Shown: one piece after another, positions 35,171 to 41,833 of the stretch
How the letters are laid out: each line of letters begins with the position of its first letter
Position numbering within the stretch: the first letter of the stretch is position 1
The notes under the pieces: generated by a model
Databases searched by the model: none
What the model was told of the DNA's origin: nothing
Seen by the model: only the letters and a program-made list of their open reading frames with translations
Made by a program: the position numbers and the translations under genes
DNA from: Stenotrophomonas maltophilia
Lineage (GTDB): Bacteria; Pseudomonadota; Gammaproteobacteria; Xanthomonadales; Xanthomonadaceae
DNA: 64,000 bases
Reading direction: 5' to 3'
Assembly: GCF_002138415.1 (NCBI RefSeq)
Contig: NZ_CP015612.1
Span: 2,830,001 to 2,894,000 of the forward strand

Positions 35171-35199
35171 AAGAAAAAGCCCCGGCTGGGCCGGGGCTT
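35171..35199 (-). terminator. tR'-like terminator before the lysis/late operon
   Basis: Minus strand: AAGCCCCGGC / GCCGGGGCTT-type stem of about 9 bp, short loop, then TTTTTCTTTG. It lies between the Q gene and endolysin, the position of lambda tR', the terminator that Q-modified polymerase overrides. Confidence 0.75.
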
Positions 35200-35234
35200 G
35201 CGATTGGATGGTGACAAGATTGCCGCCTTTTTCG

Positions 35235-35253
35235 ATGACCTAGGAAGTCATCG
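35235..35253. promoter_or_regulatory. Inverted repeat at the expected late-promoter / Q-site position
   Basis: GATGAC-N7-GTCATC, a perfect 6-bp inverted repeat directly after the Q stop codon and 36 bases before the tR'-like terminator. It could be a Q-binding or late-promoter element. No confident -10/-35 pair was found. Confidence 0.35.
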
Positions 35254-35958
35254 CTATGCGGTCTGCATCAGTGCCTTTCTGAACTGCCTTGCAGCGCGCG
35301 TCTCAGCTGCGCGGAAGTTGAAAAGCATCCACTCGTAGACCGGTCGCCAGAACCGGCTGTAGGCGGACCAATCGGCACCGATAGCGGCCGCGCGCTTTCG
35401 GCCACTGAGCGGATCGAAGCCACTGCCTCCGCAGTTCTCGCAGCTCACAACACCTGCGATCGACGGGTCCAGAAGAACCTTCTTTCCCCAACAGCGAGAG
35501 CACTCGCATGCCCCGGCCATCTCAGCGATCACCGCCCCAGCCAACACGCCCAACTGCTCCATCGTGTTATTCGGCCAGGCGGCAGCGCGCGCATCGTCCA
35601 ATGCCCTCTCTGTACGGATCAGCTCCCGTCGCTGCACCTCCGTAACCGCTCTGCCACACCAGCCAATGCTGGCTTTGGCGATGCCGTAATCAGTCCGGGC
35701 ATCGGCAAGGGCGTGCATCTGGCGGGTGAACTCGGGTGCAACCAAGGAGACCACAGCTTGGCGCAGCTGCTCGCGCCTCCTCTGACCGCTGTCCGGCCAC
35801 CAAAGCGCTTCCAGCAGCTCTCGACCTAGGCCAGCCGGGACGTACGCCAAAGCCCCCACAATCTCCTCCGTGCTCGGTCCACCCATGCATCCGTCGAAGC
35901 TCAGTGCCCTTGGGCCCGTCCGGCTCGACAGTAACTCGCGTGCCTCGTTCATTCCCAT
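35254..35958 (-). CDS. Q: Phage antitermination protein Q-like
   Basis: 234 residues from ATG 35958, with GGGGAAG upstream (ATG 35952 possible). The C-terminal half has a DnaJ-like zinc-binding element (CECSRCWGKK, then VSCENCGGSGF) and ends in a basic helical region (FWRPVYEWMLFNFRAAETRAARQFRKAL), as in lambda-type Q proteins. It lies last in the early operon, just upstream of the late terminator and lysis genes, and would allow RNA polymerase to read the late operon. Confidence 0.82.
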   Translation of the reverse strand: MGMNEARELLSSRTGPRALSFDGCMGGPSTEEIVGALAYVPAGLGRELLEALWWPDSGQRRREQLRQAVVSLVAPEFTRQMHALADARTDYGIAKASIGWCGRAVTEVQRRELIRTERALDDARAAAWPNNTMEQLGVLAGAVIAEMAGACECSRCWGKKVLLDPSIAGVVSCENCGGSGFDPLSGRKRAAAIGADWSAYSRFWRPVYEWMLFNFRAAETRAARQFRKALMQTA

Positions 35959-36028
35959 GCGTCTTCCCCTCGGTGGTGTGCTCGTGCAGCGCGCGACCTC
36001 GCGATTTGGCTCTGGAGTCCAGCAATAC

Positions 36029-36232
36029 TCATGTCGCGTATTCCCAGCTGGCCGGAAACCGTTGAATCTTGCCGCCGCGCGCTTCGAACTGTTCGACGGT
36101 CTCGGCTGCTCCAAGGGTGATGGTGCCCTGCTTCAGTCGCTTAGGCCGCGACACCGTGTTGTGGTCCATCCGCCGCTCGCGTGGCGCACGCTGGGGGTTG
36201 ATCCTCGGCGCAATGGCCTTCGTCTTCTTCAT
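36029..36232 (-). CDS. Small basic hypothetical phage protein
   Basis: 67 residues from ATG 36232, overlapping the preceding stop. Basic N-terminus (MKKTKAIAPRINPQRAPRER), then TLGAAETVEQFEARGGKIQRFP, a pattern of small DNA-binding-like proteins encoded before Q. No domain recognised. Confidence 0.6.
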   Translation of the reverse strand: MKKTKAIAPRINPQRAPRERRMDHNTVSRPKRLKQGTITLGAAETVEQFEARGGKIQRFPASWEYAT

Positions 36233-36597
36233 GCTGCCGCCCTCAGTTCGTTGATGTAGGTCTGGTTTGCAATCAGCTCGTCGTCAGAGCCGTACGTCTC
36301 GTGGAAGGTCCGCGAGCCATCCATCAGGCTCGGGCCGTAGATCTGGCGCATCGTCGCGAAGGTGTTCCCTTCCATCGGATGCCGCATGTGGTGCCACTTG
36401 CAGAGGGCGTAGCCGAACAAGTGGCCGCGCCGAAGGTTCCCGCTCTTGGCGTGGTTGTAGTCGCAGCCGTAGACCACCAGCTCCGGCTCCAGCAGCTGCT
36501 GCTCCAGCAACGCCAGGCAGGCCATGCACGGACCCGTCTTGGCCAACTCGATGCGCGCGCCCTCTTCCCTGGTCGGTGGCGGTGCCTTCGACCACAT
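36229..36597 (-). CDS. Ref-like recombination-associated nuclease
   Basis: 122 residues from ATG 36597, overlapping the preceding stop; the longer upstream frame is unsupported. CMACLALLEQ, then VVYGCDYNHAKSGNLRRGH and YALCKWHHMRHP form a Cys/His metal site like that of phage P1 Ref (RecA-dependent nuclease, HNH-related). It is in the slot where lambdoid phages keep ninB/ninG/rusA recombination genes. Family call is fairly likely; RecA dependence is family knowledge. Confidence 0.72.
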   Translation of the reverse strand: MWSKAPPPTREEGARIELAKTGPCMACLALLEQQLLEPELVVYGCDYNHAKSGNLRRGHLFGYALCKWHHMRHPMEGNTFATMRQIYGPSLMDGSRTFHETYGSDDELIANQTYINELRAAA

Positions 36598-36791
36598 CAG
36601 CGCAACTCCGGGATTGGGCCGGCATAGCGGGTGATCGGGATCTGGCGCATGCCATCGCGCCAAACCCGGGTGCCACGCGTGGCGTACAGCACCAACGGCT
36701 TGATTCCGTAGCCATAGGCCAGATACCAGCCGGCCACCGCCACCGGCTCGGACACCGGGCGCACCTCCAGTTCGACGTGGTCCTGCCTCAT
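36597..36791 (-). CDS. Small hypothetical phage protein (64 aa)
   Basis: Starts MRQDHVELEVRPVSEPVAVA; beta-rich with Tyr/Gly (YLAYGYGIKPLVLYA). It overlaps both neighbours by stop/start overlaps in the early operon. Unknown function. Confidence 0.6.
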   Translation of the reverse strand: MRQDHVELEVRPVSEPVAVAGWYLAYGYGIKPLVLYATRGTRVWRDGMRQIPITRYAGPIPELR

Positions 36792-37459
36792 GCCGCCGCG
36801 TCCTGAGCGGAACCGAGCAGCTCGGCGATCTCGGCCAGCCGCTTCCGGGCGCGCTCGTTCGCTTGCGGACTGGCCTCCACTCGGCCTGCCAGCAGCGCCA
36901 GCGGATTGAACACGGGCGTGGCCGGCGGCAGTGACAAGTAATCAGCAACCTGCTCGTGCGCCAGGCGGCCGGCGGCTACCGCCTGCTGCAGCGCTGCGTC
37001 CCGTGCGGCGGAGTCATGGCCCAGCGACGGCTGGTATACGGCACAGCCGCCTGCAGCTCGCGCCTCCTTCACCAATCGGGCGTACACCTCCAAGAACGCT
37101 GCCCGGCCAGCAATCTTGTCTCCGGCCTCCACCAGCGGCAGCGCCGCGGTCCATGCGTCCCGGGTCTGCTCAGTCCATACCAGCGTCACCGCCTCGTCGG
37201 CAGCGCGGATCGCCACGGCCCATGCTTCGTTTGGTGCCGGGTGCCCGTCGTCGATCCGTTCCATGATCGCGGCGAGGCTGAGCTTGCCCTTCACCTCGCG
37301 TCGGCAGGCGGTCAGCGCGTTGGCCAACACCTGCAGCGTATAAGCCGCCAGGTCAGTGACCATGTAGGCCGCAGCGGCCGGGCGGATCTGCTCGCCCATC
37401 ACCTCAGCCGTGGCCACCAGCATTTCGACCAGCCTGTCCTGATCGGCATCACTGAGCAT
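36788..37459 (-). CDS. Replication-associated phage protein (lambda P position)
   Basis: 223 residues, helical. VTDLAAYTLQVLANALTACR, KLSLAAIMERIDDGHPAPNEAW and DKIAGRAAFLEVYARLV are the pattern of proteins that follow the HTH initiator in xanthomonad and Burkholderia phages. No ATPase motif is present, so it is not DnaC-like. By analogy with lambda O-P order it may help load the host helicase; this is inference. Start overlaps the initiator stop. Confidence 0.65.
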   Translation of the reverse strand: MLSDADQDRLVEMLVATAEVMGEQIRPAAAAYMVTDLAAYTLQVLANALTACRREVKGKLSLAAIMERIDDGHPAPNEAWAVAIRAADEAVTLVWTEQTRDAWTAALPLVEAGDKIAGRAAFLEVYARLVKEARAAGGCAVYQPSLGHDSAARDAALQQAVAAGRLAHEQVADYLSLPPATPVFNPLALLAGRVEASPQANERARKRLAEIAELLGSAQDAAA

Positions 37460-38342
37460 TGGCGTTCCCCTTCATGCGGCGCAGCAGCGCCTTGGCATCG
37501 TCGGCCGCATTGGCATTGGCCTGCGTCTGGTCCTGCTGGTTGGCGCTGGTCGCGGTCACCTGCCGTCCGGTCGCCCACTGCGTGCGGTATGCCTCGCACT
37601 TCGCCAGCAGCGATCCCAGGTCGTGCATGTTCTGCACCACGTAGCGCTCGTTGACGGTCAGGAACCACGCTGCCACCAGCGGTGCCTCGCTGTGGCCCAG
37701 CCGCTGAACGATCTGCCGCACGTTGGCGTTGACCTTCGCGTTGCGGACCGGCGCCACGCCGTGCCGCTCGCGGTAAGCGCCGGCGTAGGCCGTCCAAGTT
37801 GCGCGGCACGCTGACTGCAACTCGGTTTCCGAATCGACCACCGGCGGCGCGGCCGGCAGGCCCGCCGGGAATGATGGTTCTTCTGACGGTTCATTGAGGG
37901 TTATATGACGGTTAGGCGGCACGGGGCGCACCTCCAGACCTGCGCCCGGTGCATCCCCTCCTGCAGCGGGCACATCCCCTCCTGCGCCGGGCGCACCCCC
38001 TGCATGGGGCGCAGCACCTGCGCCCGGTGCAGTACCGTTCTTTCCAGTCTTGCGAGTGCCCTTGGACGGCGCAGCGGCAGCGTTGAACTTGGCCGGCGTA
38101 ACCGAGTAGACAGTGCTGCTGTTGAATCGGCGATCACGCGCCAGCAGGCCAACGGCCTCCAGGTGATCCATGGCGCTACGCACAGCGCGCGCCGACATGC
38201 AGCAGCGCGCGGCGATGGTGCCCACTGCCGGCCAGCACACGCCATCGTCGTTGGCCTGATCCGCCAGCGAGATCAGCACGGCCTTCTGCGTGACGCTCAG
38301 GCCCTGCAGCGGCCAGCACTGCGACATGATGATGGTCGACAT
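37449..38342 (-). CDS. Helix-turn-helix replication initiator (lambda O-like) with internal iterons
   Basis: 297 residues from ATG 38342. Residues 1-95 are a winged-helix DNA-binding domain (LSVTQKAVLISLADQANDDG, CMSARAVRSAMDHLEAVGLL). Residues about 105-140 are an Ala/Gly/Pro repeat encoded by five DNA iterons. The C-terminal half is helical (NAKVNANVRQIVQRLGHSEA). Layout and position match lambda O, where the origin lies inside the gene. It would bind the origin and recruit the partner encoded downstream. Confidence 0.8.
   Translation of the reverse strand: MSTIIMSQCWPLQGLSVTQKAVLISLADQANDDGVCWPAVGTIAARCCMSARAVRSAMDHLEAVGLLARDRRFNSSTVYSVTPAKFNAAAAPSKGTRKTGKNGTAPGAGAAPHAGGAPGAGGDVPAAGGDAPGAGLEVRPVPPNRHITLNEPSEEPSFPAGLPAAPPVVDSETELQSACRATWTAYAGAYRERHGVAPVRNAKVNANVRQIVQRLGHSEAPLVAAWFLTVNERYVVQNMHDLGSLLAKCEAYRTQWATGRQVTATSANQQDQTQANANAADDAKALLRRMKGNANAQ
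37868..37915. other. AT-richer tract beside the iterons (candidate unwinding element)
   Basis: A locally AT-richer stretch within the initiator gene (for example GGTTATATGACGGTTA near 37900), directly adjacent to the iterons as in lambda ori. Candidate duplex-opening site. Confidence 0.4.
37939..38031. repeat. Five-iteron array, candidate phage replication origin
   Basis: Five 15-bp iterons on the plus strand begin at 37939, 37960, 37981, 37999 and 38017 (spacing 21, 21, 18, 18): CCTGCGCCCGGTGCA, CCTGCAGCGGGCACA, CCTGCGCCGGGCGCA, CCTGCATGGGGCGCA, CCTGCGCCCGGTGCA. Each has dyad symmetry TGC-N7-GCA or near it. They lie in the middle of the initiator gene. Confidence 0.65.
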
Positions 38343-38343
38343 G

Positions 38344-38655
38344 TCAGAGCCCCAACGGCATGTTTTGGCCCGGGGCCACCGGCCACCAGGTGCACGCAGG
38401 TTTCCCGGTGGTGGCGCACGGGGCGGTCGGGCCGCGCCAGATGCGTCCCTCTCGGGCCAACTCAGGCAGACGACGCCCCAGCATGTGGCGGTCAAGGCCG
38501 GTCAACATCGAGAGGTGCAGGCTGCTGTGGCCGGGATGGCGGATCACCGCAGCCTCGGTCTTGGCGTGCTGGACACGAAGTGCGCCGCTGGCGGCCAGGT
38601 CGGCTGCGGCGATGTGGCTGGACTGCGGATCAGAGGAGCGGGCCAGACGGTTCAT
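38344..38655 (-). CDS. Small hypothetical early protein, possible winged helix
   Basis: 103 residues; the start overlaps the CII-like stop (ATGA). The middle (SLHLSMLTGLDRHMLGRRLPELAREGRI) looks like a winged-helix recognition region, and the end is Trp/Pro-rich. A transcription or replication accessory is possible. Unrecognised. Confidence 0.55.
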   Translation of the reverse strand: MNRLARSSDPQSSHIAAADLAASGALRVQHAKTEAAVIRHPGHSSLHLSMLTGLDRHMLGRRLPELAREGRIWRGPTAPCATTGKPACTWWPVAPGQNMPLGL

Positions 38656-39182
38656 CGACGCGCCCTCCCCTTCGCTGCAGCGCGCGACACGTTGCGGATC
38701 AGCCGGTGCGCCATCGTGATCAGCGAGTTGGCCTCTTCCACCATCAGCCTAGCTTCGTCGCTGTCGATGTGGCGATCAGCCATGGCCTCCACCGCAGTGC
38801 CCGACAGGCGCCCCACCCGCGTGGTGATCTCCAGCAGCTTCGTTTGGATGGCGCCGATCTCGTCCGACCAGCCACCCTCCGGCGGCGGCGGAACGGTGGC
38901 CACGGCCATTCCAAACTGCCCGGCCAGTGCCTGCATCCAGTCCAGGGCGTAGTCGCTACCCCCGGCCTTCTCCTGCATCCACTCGGTCAGCAGTTCGGCG
39001 ATTTCCATCGTCACCGATTCACCCTCCAACCCGCGCAGCTTCGCGCGCAGCGTCTCCGGGTGCATTGACTTCCCGCGGCGGTCGGCCAGGAAAGCGGCTG
39101 CGTCCACTACACCGCCGGGCGTCTTGCGCACTGAGTTGTAGAGAACGTCGAGCCAGTTGAGTGCAGATGTGCGGCAGGTCAT
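38652..39182 (-). CDS. CII-family phage regulator (Phage_CP76 type)
   Basis: 176 residues. NSVRKTPGGVVDAAAFLADR and MHPETLRAKLRGLEGESVTMEI match the CII-like Phage_CP76 family of helix-turn-helix regulators; the C-terminal half is helical. It lies just after cro in the early minus-strand operon, as expected for a regulator promoting lysogeny. The fit is good over the first 70 residues. Confidence 0.75.
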   Translation of the reverse strand: MTCRTSALNWLDVLYNSVRKTPGGVVDAAAFLADRRGKSMHPETLRAKLRGLEGESVTMEIAELLTEWMQEKAGGSDYALDWMQALAGQFGMAVATVPPPPEGGWSDEIGAIQTKLLEITTRVGRLSGTAVEAMADRHIDSDEARLMVEEANSLITMAHRLIRNVSRAAAKGRARR

Positions 39183-39291
39183 GGGTCACCTTGGGAAAGG
39201 CTGTGTTTCAAGGTTTCGGGCTGGGCCCGGGTGGCGCACGATGGGCGCCATGGAGATCAACGAGTCAGGGACGACGGCCAGGGATGGCCTT

Positions 39292-39723
39292 TCAGGCGGT
39301 GTCGACAGGGCCGATGCGATTGGCGTCGGGGTCTGCTTCGACGCGGGACGAAGGAGCGACGACTGCGGTGCCGAGGACGGCGAGAACGCTTGGGAAGGCA
39401 GGCACGGCGGCATCCAGCTCCCAGGCGGCGACGCGATCCACGGGCAGCGCCAAAACAACAGCCAGATGCGCGTCGCTGGACAGACCGAGCTTGGCGAGAA
39501 GATCCCGTTTCGTAACTGGGGCGAGCCCGGCGAAGGGCCCGAAAATTTCCGGGCAGAGGTCGTGGCGCGAAACGCCCGTGACCGACTCGATGGGGATCGC
39601 CATGGCTGCGGGCACGCGTCCCCGCGAGCGCCAATTGCTGACAGCGCTCTGGCGAACACCAAGATGGGAGGCAAGGGATGTGACCCCGCCGGCGGCTTTC
39701 ACGGCTCTATCGAGTGCGTCCAT
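39292..39723 (-). CDS. Cro/YdaS-like DNA-binding protein
   Basis: 143 residues from ATG 39723 (MDALDRAVKAAGG). ATG 39753 is possible, but operator 1 (39735-39745) would then be inside the gene. The helix-turn-helix VTSLASHLGVRQSAVSNWRSRGRVP is the YdaS/Cro pattern. The C-terminal part contains a second short helical repeat (KRDLLAKLGLSSDAHLAVVL). It is divergent from the repressor gene across the operators and first in the lytic early operon. Confidence 0.82.
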   Translation of the reverse strand: MDALDRAVKAAGGVTSLASHLGVRQSAVSNWRSRGRVPAAMAIPIESVTGVSRHDLCPEIFGPFAGLAPVTKRDLLAKLGLSSDAHLAVVLALPVDRVAAWELDAAVPAFPSVLAVLGTAVVAPSSRVEADPDANRIGPVDTA

Positions 39724-39734
39724 TTGGACAGAAT

Positions 39735-39792
39735 CACATATCGTGATCTTCATCGCAACACAAATCGTGTTAGCGCCTTATCACGTACCGTG
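39735..39792. promoter_or_regulatory. Three-site repressor operator between cro and the CI-like gene
   Basis: CACATATCGTG (39735-39745), CACAAATCGTG (39759-39769) and CACGTACCGTG (39782-39792), all CAC-N5-GTG, centred 24 and 23 bp apart, roughly two helix turns. They fill the divergent cro/repressor control region, as for lambda OR. Confidence 0.8.
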
Positions 39793-39804
39793 AAGAATTC
39801 CGGT

Positions 39805-40302
39805 ATGGCATTCTCTGACAACCTCCGCGCCGCCCGGCTTAAGGCTGGCATGACCCAAGAAGCCTTGGCACTCGCGTGCGGCTGGTCGGGCCAGAGTCGT
39901 ATTGCCAACTACGAGTCGTCGGCGTCCAGCGCGCGCGAGCCCAAGGTTTCGGAAGTACCCCTCCTAGCTGCGGCTCTAGGTGTCAGCATCGCGTCCCTTT
40001 TTGGAGAGGCCCCGGCGTCTCAGTCCCCGCGACCCGATCCTGCAATCCTTGCCGAAACCCACCGGTTCTTGGACAAGGCGTTCGGTACGCTTGGCAAGGC
40101 CTTTGACATTGAGTCCGAGGCAGATCTGTTCGCTGACGTGTACGAGTGGATTCTGTCGGATGAACGACCCGCAGATCAGCGCAACCTGGTGGATTTTGCT
40201 GCATGGCGCGAAAAGCGCGATTCACAAAGGGGAGCTGCAAGAAATGAGCAAAACGGACGCGCTGCTGCACAAGCTGGTCGAACGGATAAGCGCCGCGCCT
40301 GA
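39805..40302 (+). CDS. CI-like phage repressor (XRE family, no peptidase domain)
   Basis: 165 residues from ATG 39805. The helix-turn-helix domain (LRAARLKAGMTQEALALACG, then RIANYESSASSAREPKV and LAAALGVSIASLFGE) occupies residues 1-75. The rest is a short helical oligomerisation region and a basic tail; no Ser/Lys autopeptidase domain is present, so induction is unlikely to go through classical RecA-stimulated self-cleavage. It binds, by inference, the CAC-N5-GTG operators upstream and at 40644-40678. Confidence 0.82.
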   Translation: MAFSDNLRAARLKAGMTQEALALACGWSGQSRIANYESSASSAREPKVSEVPLLAAALGVSIASLFGEAPASQSPRPDPAILAETHRFLDKAFGTLGKAFDIESEADLFADVYEWILSDERPADQRNLVDFAAWREKRDSQRGAARNEQNGRAAAQAGRTDKRRA

Positions 40303-40585
40303 TAGAAAGCCCGCGCTTCACGCGGTTGTCGGTAAGCGATCAACGCACTTCGATGCAGTCGCGCGCGAGAGTCACCTGCGGATGATTCGCAGCCTCGCCA
40401 AGACATACCGACCTTTTGGGGTGCAACTGATCATCGACCAGGCCACCCTAGGGCACGCTTCCATTGATGACCTCGGCGACGAGGACCTGATCGAGCTGCA
40501 CCGCGCCCTCGACCGCGCCCGCGAATGCATCAGGGACGACGTTTCCTTTGAAGATGCTGGATTGATCCGGCATACGTTTGACTAG
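40244..40585 (+). CDS. Hypothetical protein co-transcribed with the repressor
   Basis: 113 residues from ATG 40244, with GGGGAG upstream; the first 59 bases overlap the repressor gene in another frame. Basic N-half (KRSTHFDAVARESHLRMIRSL) and acidic C-half (DDLGDEDLIELHRALDRARE), helical. Overlap with the repressor implies joint control in the lysogen. Possible repressor partner or anti-repressor; unrecognised. Confidence 0.65.
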   Translation: MSKTDALLHKLVERISAAPDRKPALHAVVGKRSTHFDAVARESHLRMIRSLAKTYRPFGVQLIIDQATLGHASIDDLGDEDLIELHRALDRARECIRDDVSFEDAGLIRHTFD

Positions 40586-40643
40586 GCTGCCCTTCAGATT
40601 CTGAACGGAATCCGAGGCGTTCAGAATTTCCGCCTTCACACAT

Positions 40644-40678
40644 CACGTTTCGTGTTTACTCATCGATCACATTATGTG
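40644..40678. promoter_or_regulatory. Second repressor operator (two sites) before the rightward early operon
   Basis: CACGTTTCGTG (40644-40654) and CACATTATGTG (40668-40678), centred 24 bp apart. The second extends to a near-perfect palindrome GATCACATTATGTGATC. The same motif as at 39735-39792 implies that one repressor controls both early operons. Confidence 0.78.
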
Positions 40679-40736
40679 ATCTTACTTGCGCCGCTCTACA
40701 GCGCCCCATCCCGGGGCCGGGCGAAGGAGATCACGC

Positions 40737-40928
40737 ATGGCCACCCTTTCCTTGGGCTGCCGATCGGCAGAGATGAAAGTCACCGCTGACCCCGTCAGCG
40801 AGCGCGTCATCGCAGACATGGGCGCAGCCCGCCTACACCTCACCGCCGACGAGGCAGAACTGCACGCACAACAGCTGCAGGCTGCAGCAAAGCTGCTGCG
40901 CGCCGCGCAGCAGGGTGTGGCCGCATGA
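40737..40928 (+). CDS. Small early phage protein (63 aa)
   Basis: ATG 40737 follows a strong AAGGAG site. MATLSLGCRSAEMKVTADPV, then a helix rich in Ala/Gln/Leu. First gene of the rightward early operon under the second operator; overlaps the next start (ATGA). Unrecognised. Confidence 0.6.
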   Translation: MATLSLGCRSAEMKVTADPVSERVIADMGAARLHLTADEAELHAQQLQAAAKLLRAAQQGVAA

Positions 40929-41140
40929 GCGCCGTCATCGCCCACCACTCCAACGCTCAGCGCGCGGCAGCCGCCGCCGGCATCGTCGCCCGCGCCGGAC
41001 GCCGCTGGGGTCTCCTCCCCTTCCAGGTCGTCGTCGCGGCCAGCATCGCCGCCAATGCCGTCCTGCGGCAGGGCCAGAGCGCTGCAGGCGCCGTCGCCGC
41101 GGTGCGGAGCGCAGCGCGCGCACAGGCAGGTGCTGCATGA
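40925..41140 (+). CDS. Small Ala-rich early phage protein (71 aa)
   Basis: MSAVIAHHSNAQRAAAAAGIV..., with a central hydrophobic helix (LLPFQVVVAASIAANAVL) that could be membrane-associated. It overlaps neighbours by ATGA at both ends. Unknown function. Confidence 0.58.
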   Translation: MSAVIAHHSNAQRAAAAAGIVARAGRRWGLLPFQVVVAASIAANAVLRQGQSAAGAVAAVRSAARAQAGAA

Positions 41141-41427
41141 GCGCCCCAAGCTTCTCCATCATCGAAGTGCCTGGCTGCGGCATGCGCCTGCGCGCCATGA
41201 AGGATGAAGGCGGTTGGAGTGTCTCCGGCTGGCGCCGCACACACGGCACCAAGGCCATGGTCATGTTCGCAGCTGCGGATGCCGCGCCGACCTTCAGCGA
41301 GACGGCAGGCCAGCACCACGTTATTGCCGGCCGCACCTACATCGCAGTCCCGCCTGCAAGCCGGAAGAAGCTGCAGGCGTTCATTGCCTCCACCGAGGGC
41401 GCAAGCGCCCAAGGCGGTACTGCATGA
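41137..41427 (+). CDS. Hypothetical early phage protein (96 aa)
   Basis: MSAPSFSIIEVPGCGMRLRA..., mixed alpha/beta with GRTYIAVPPASRKKLQAFI near the end. ATGA overlaps with both neighbours support the start. Unknown function. Confidence 0.6.
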   Translation: MSAPSFSIIEVPGCGMRLRAMKDEGGWSVSGWRRTHGTKAMVMFAAADAAPTFSETAGQHHVIAGRTYIAVPPASRKKLQAFIASTEGASAQGGTA

Positions 41428-41720
41428 CCGGTCGGACGCAAGGGCCCTGGGCATACCAGGAACAGAGCGATGCCTACACGCACATCGTACGCGGACCCAA
41501 CAACCGCTTCATCTGCCAGCTTTCCCAGGACAGTTCGGGCGAGAGCGAGAGAACCGCGCGCCTGATCGCCGCCGCGCCGGAGTTGCTGGATGCGCTCGTA
41601 AAGGCCGAACGGATGTTCCGCGAAATCGGGTTCATAGCCGCGGCAGATAAGGAACGCCCTGAGAGCCTCTGGAACGAGATCAGCGCCGTGATCGCGAAGG
41701 CAAACGGCGGTCGCCCATGA
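41424..41720 (+). CDS. Hypothetical early phage protein (98 aa)
   Basis: MTGRTQGPWAYQEQSDAYTH..., containing ARLIAAAPELLDALVKAERM, a helical pattern common in small phage proteins placed before recombination genes. Overlaps both neighbours by ATGA. Function unknown. Confidence 0.62.
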   Translation: MTGRTQGPWAYQEQSDAYTHIVRGPNNRFICQLSQDSSGESERTARLIAAAPELLDALVKAERMFREIGFIAAADKERPESLWNEISAVIAKANGGRP

Positions 41721-41833
41721 CCAACCACGACTTCTTCGCCACCATGGCCGGCGGCATCCCGCCCATCACCCAGCCCGTCGACCCGGCCCCCGCGCCGACC
41801 GAGCCCACCAGCGAACTCGGATCAATGTTCTGC
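41717..41833 (+). pseudogene. Early gene cut short by the cargo insertion
   Basis: The start is genuine by its ATGA overlap with the previous gene and natural N-terminus (MTNHDFFATMAGGIPPITQP, then a Pro/Ala-rich stretch). After about 36 codons the frame runs antisense through the minus-strand gene 41834-42538, and the remaining open frame (to 42607) has the composition of a shadow. I read this as a phage gene truncated by insertion of the 41.83-43.50 kb block. Confidence 0.5.

Noticed and set aside
37939..38031. The iteron cluster as a CRISPR array
   Set aside because: Repeats are 15 bp with 3-6 bp gaps, so there are no spacers; no cas genes in the window.
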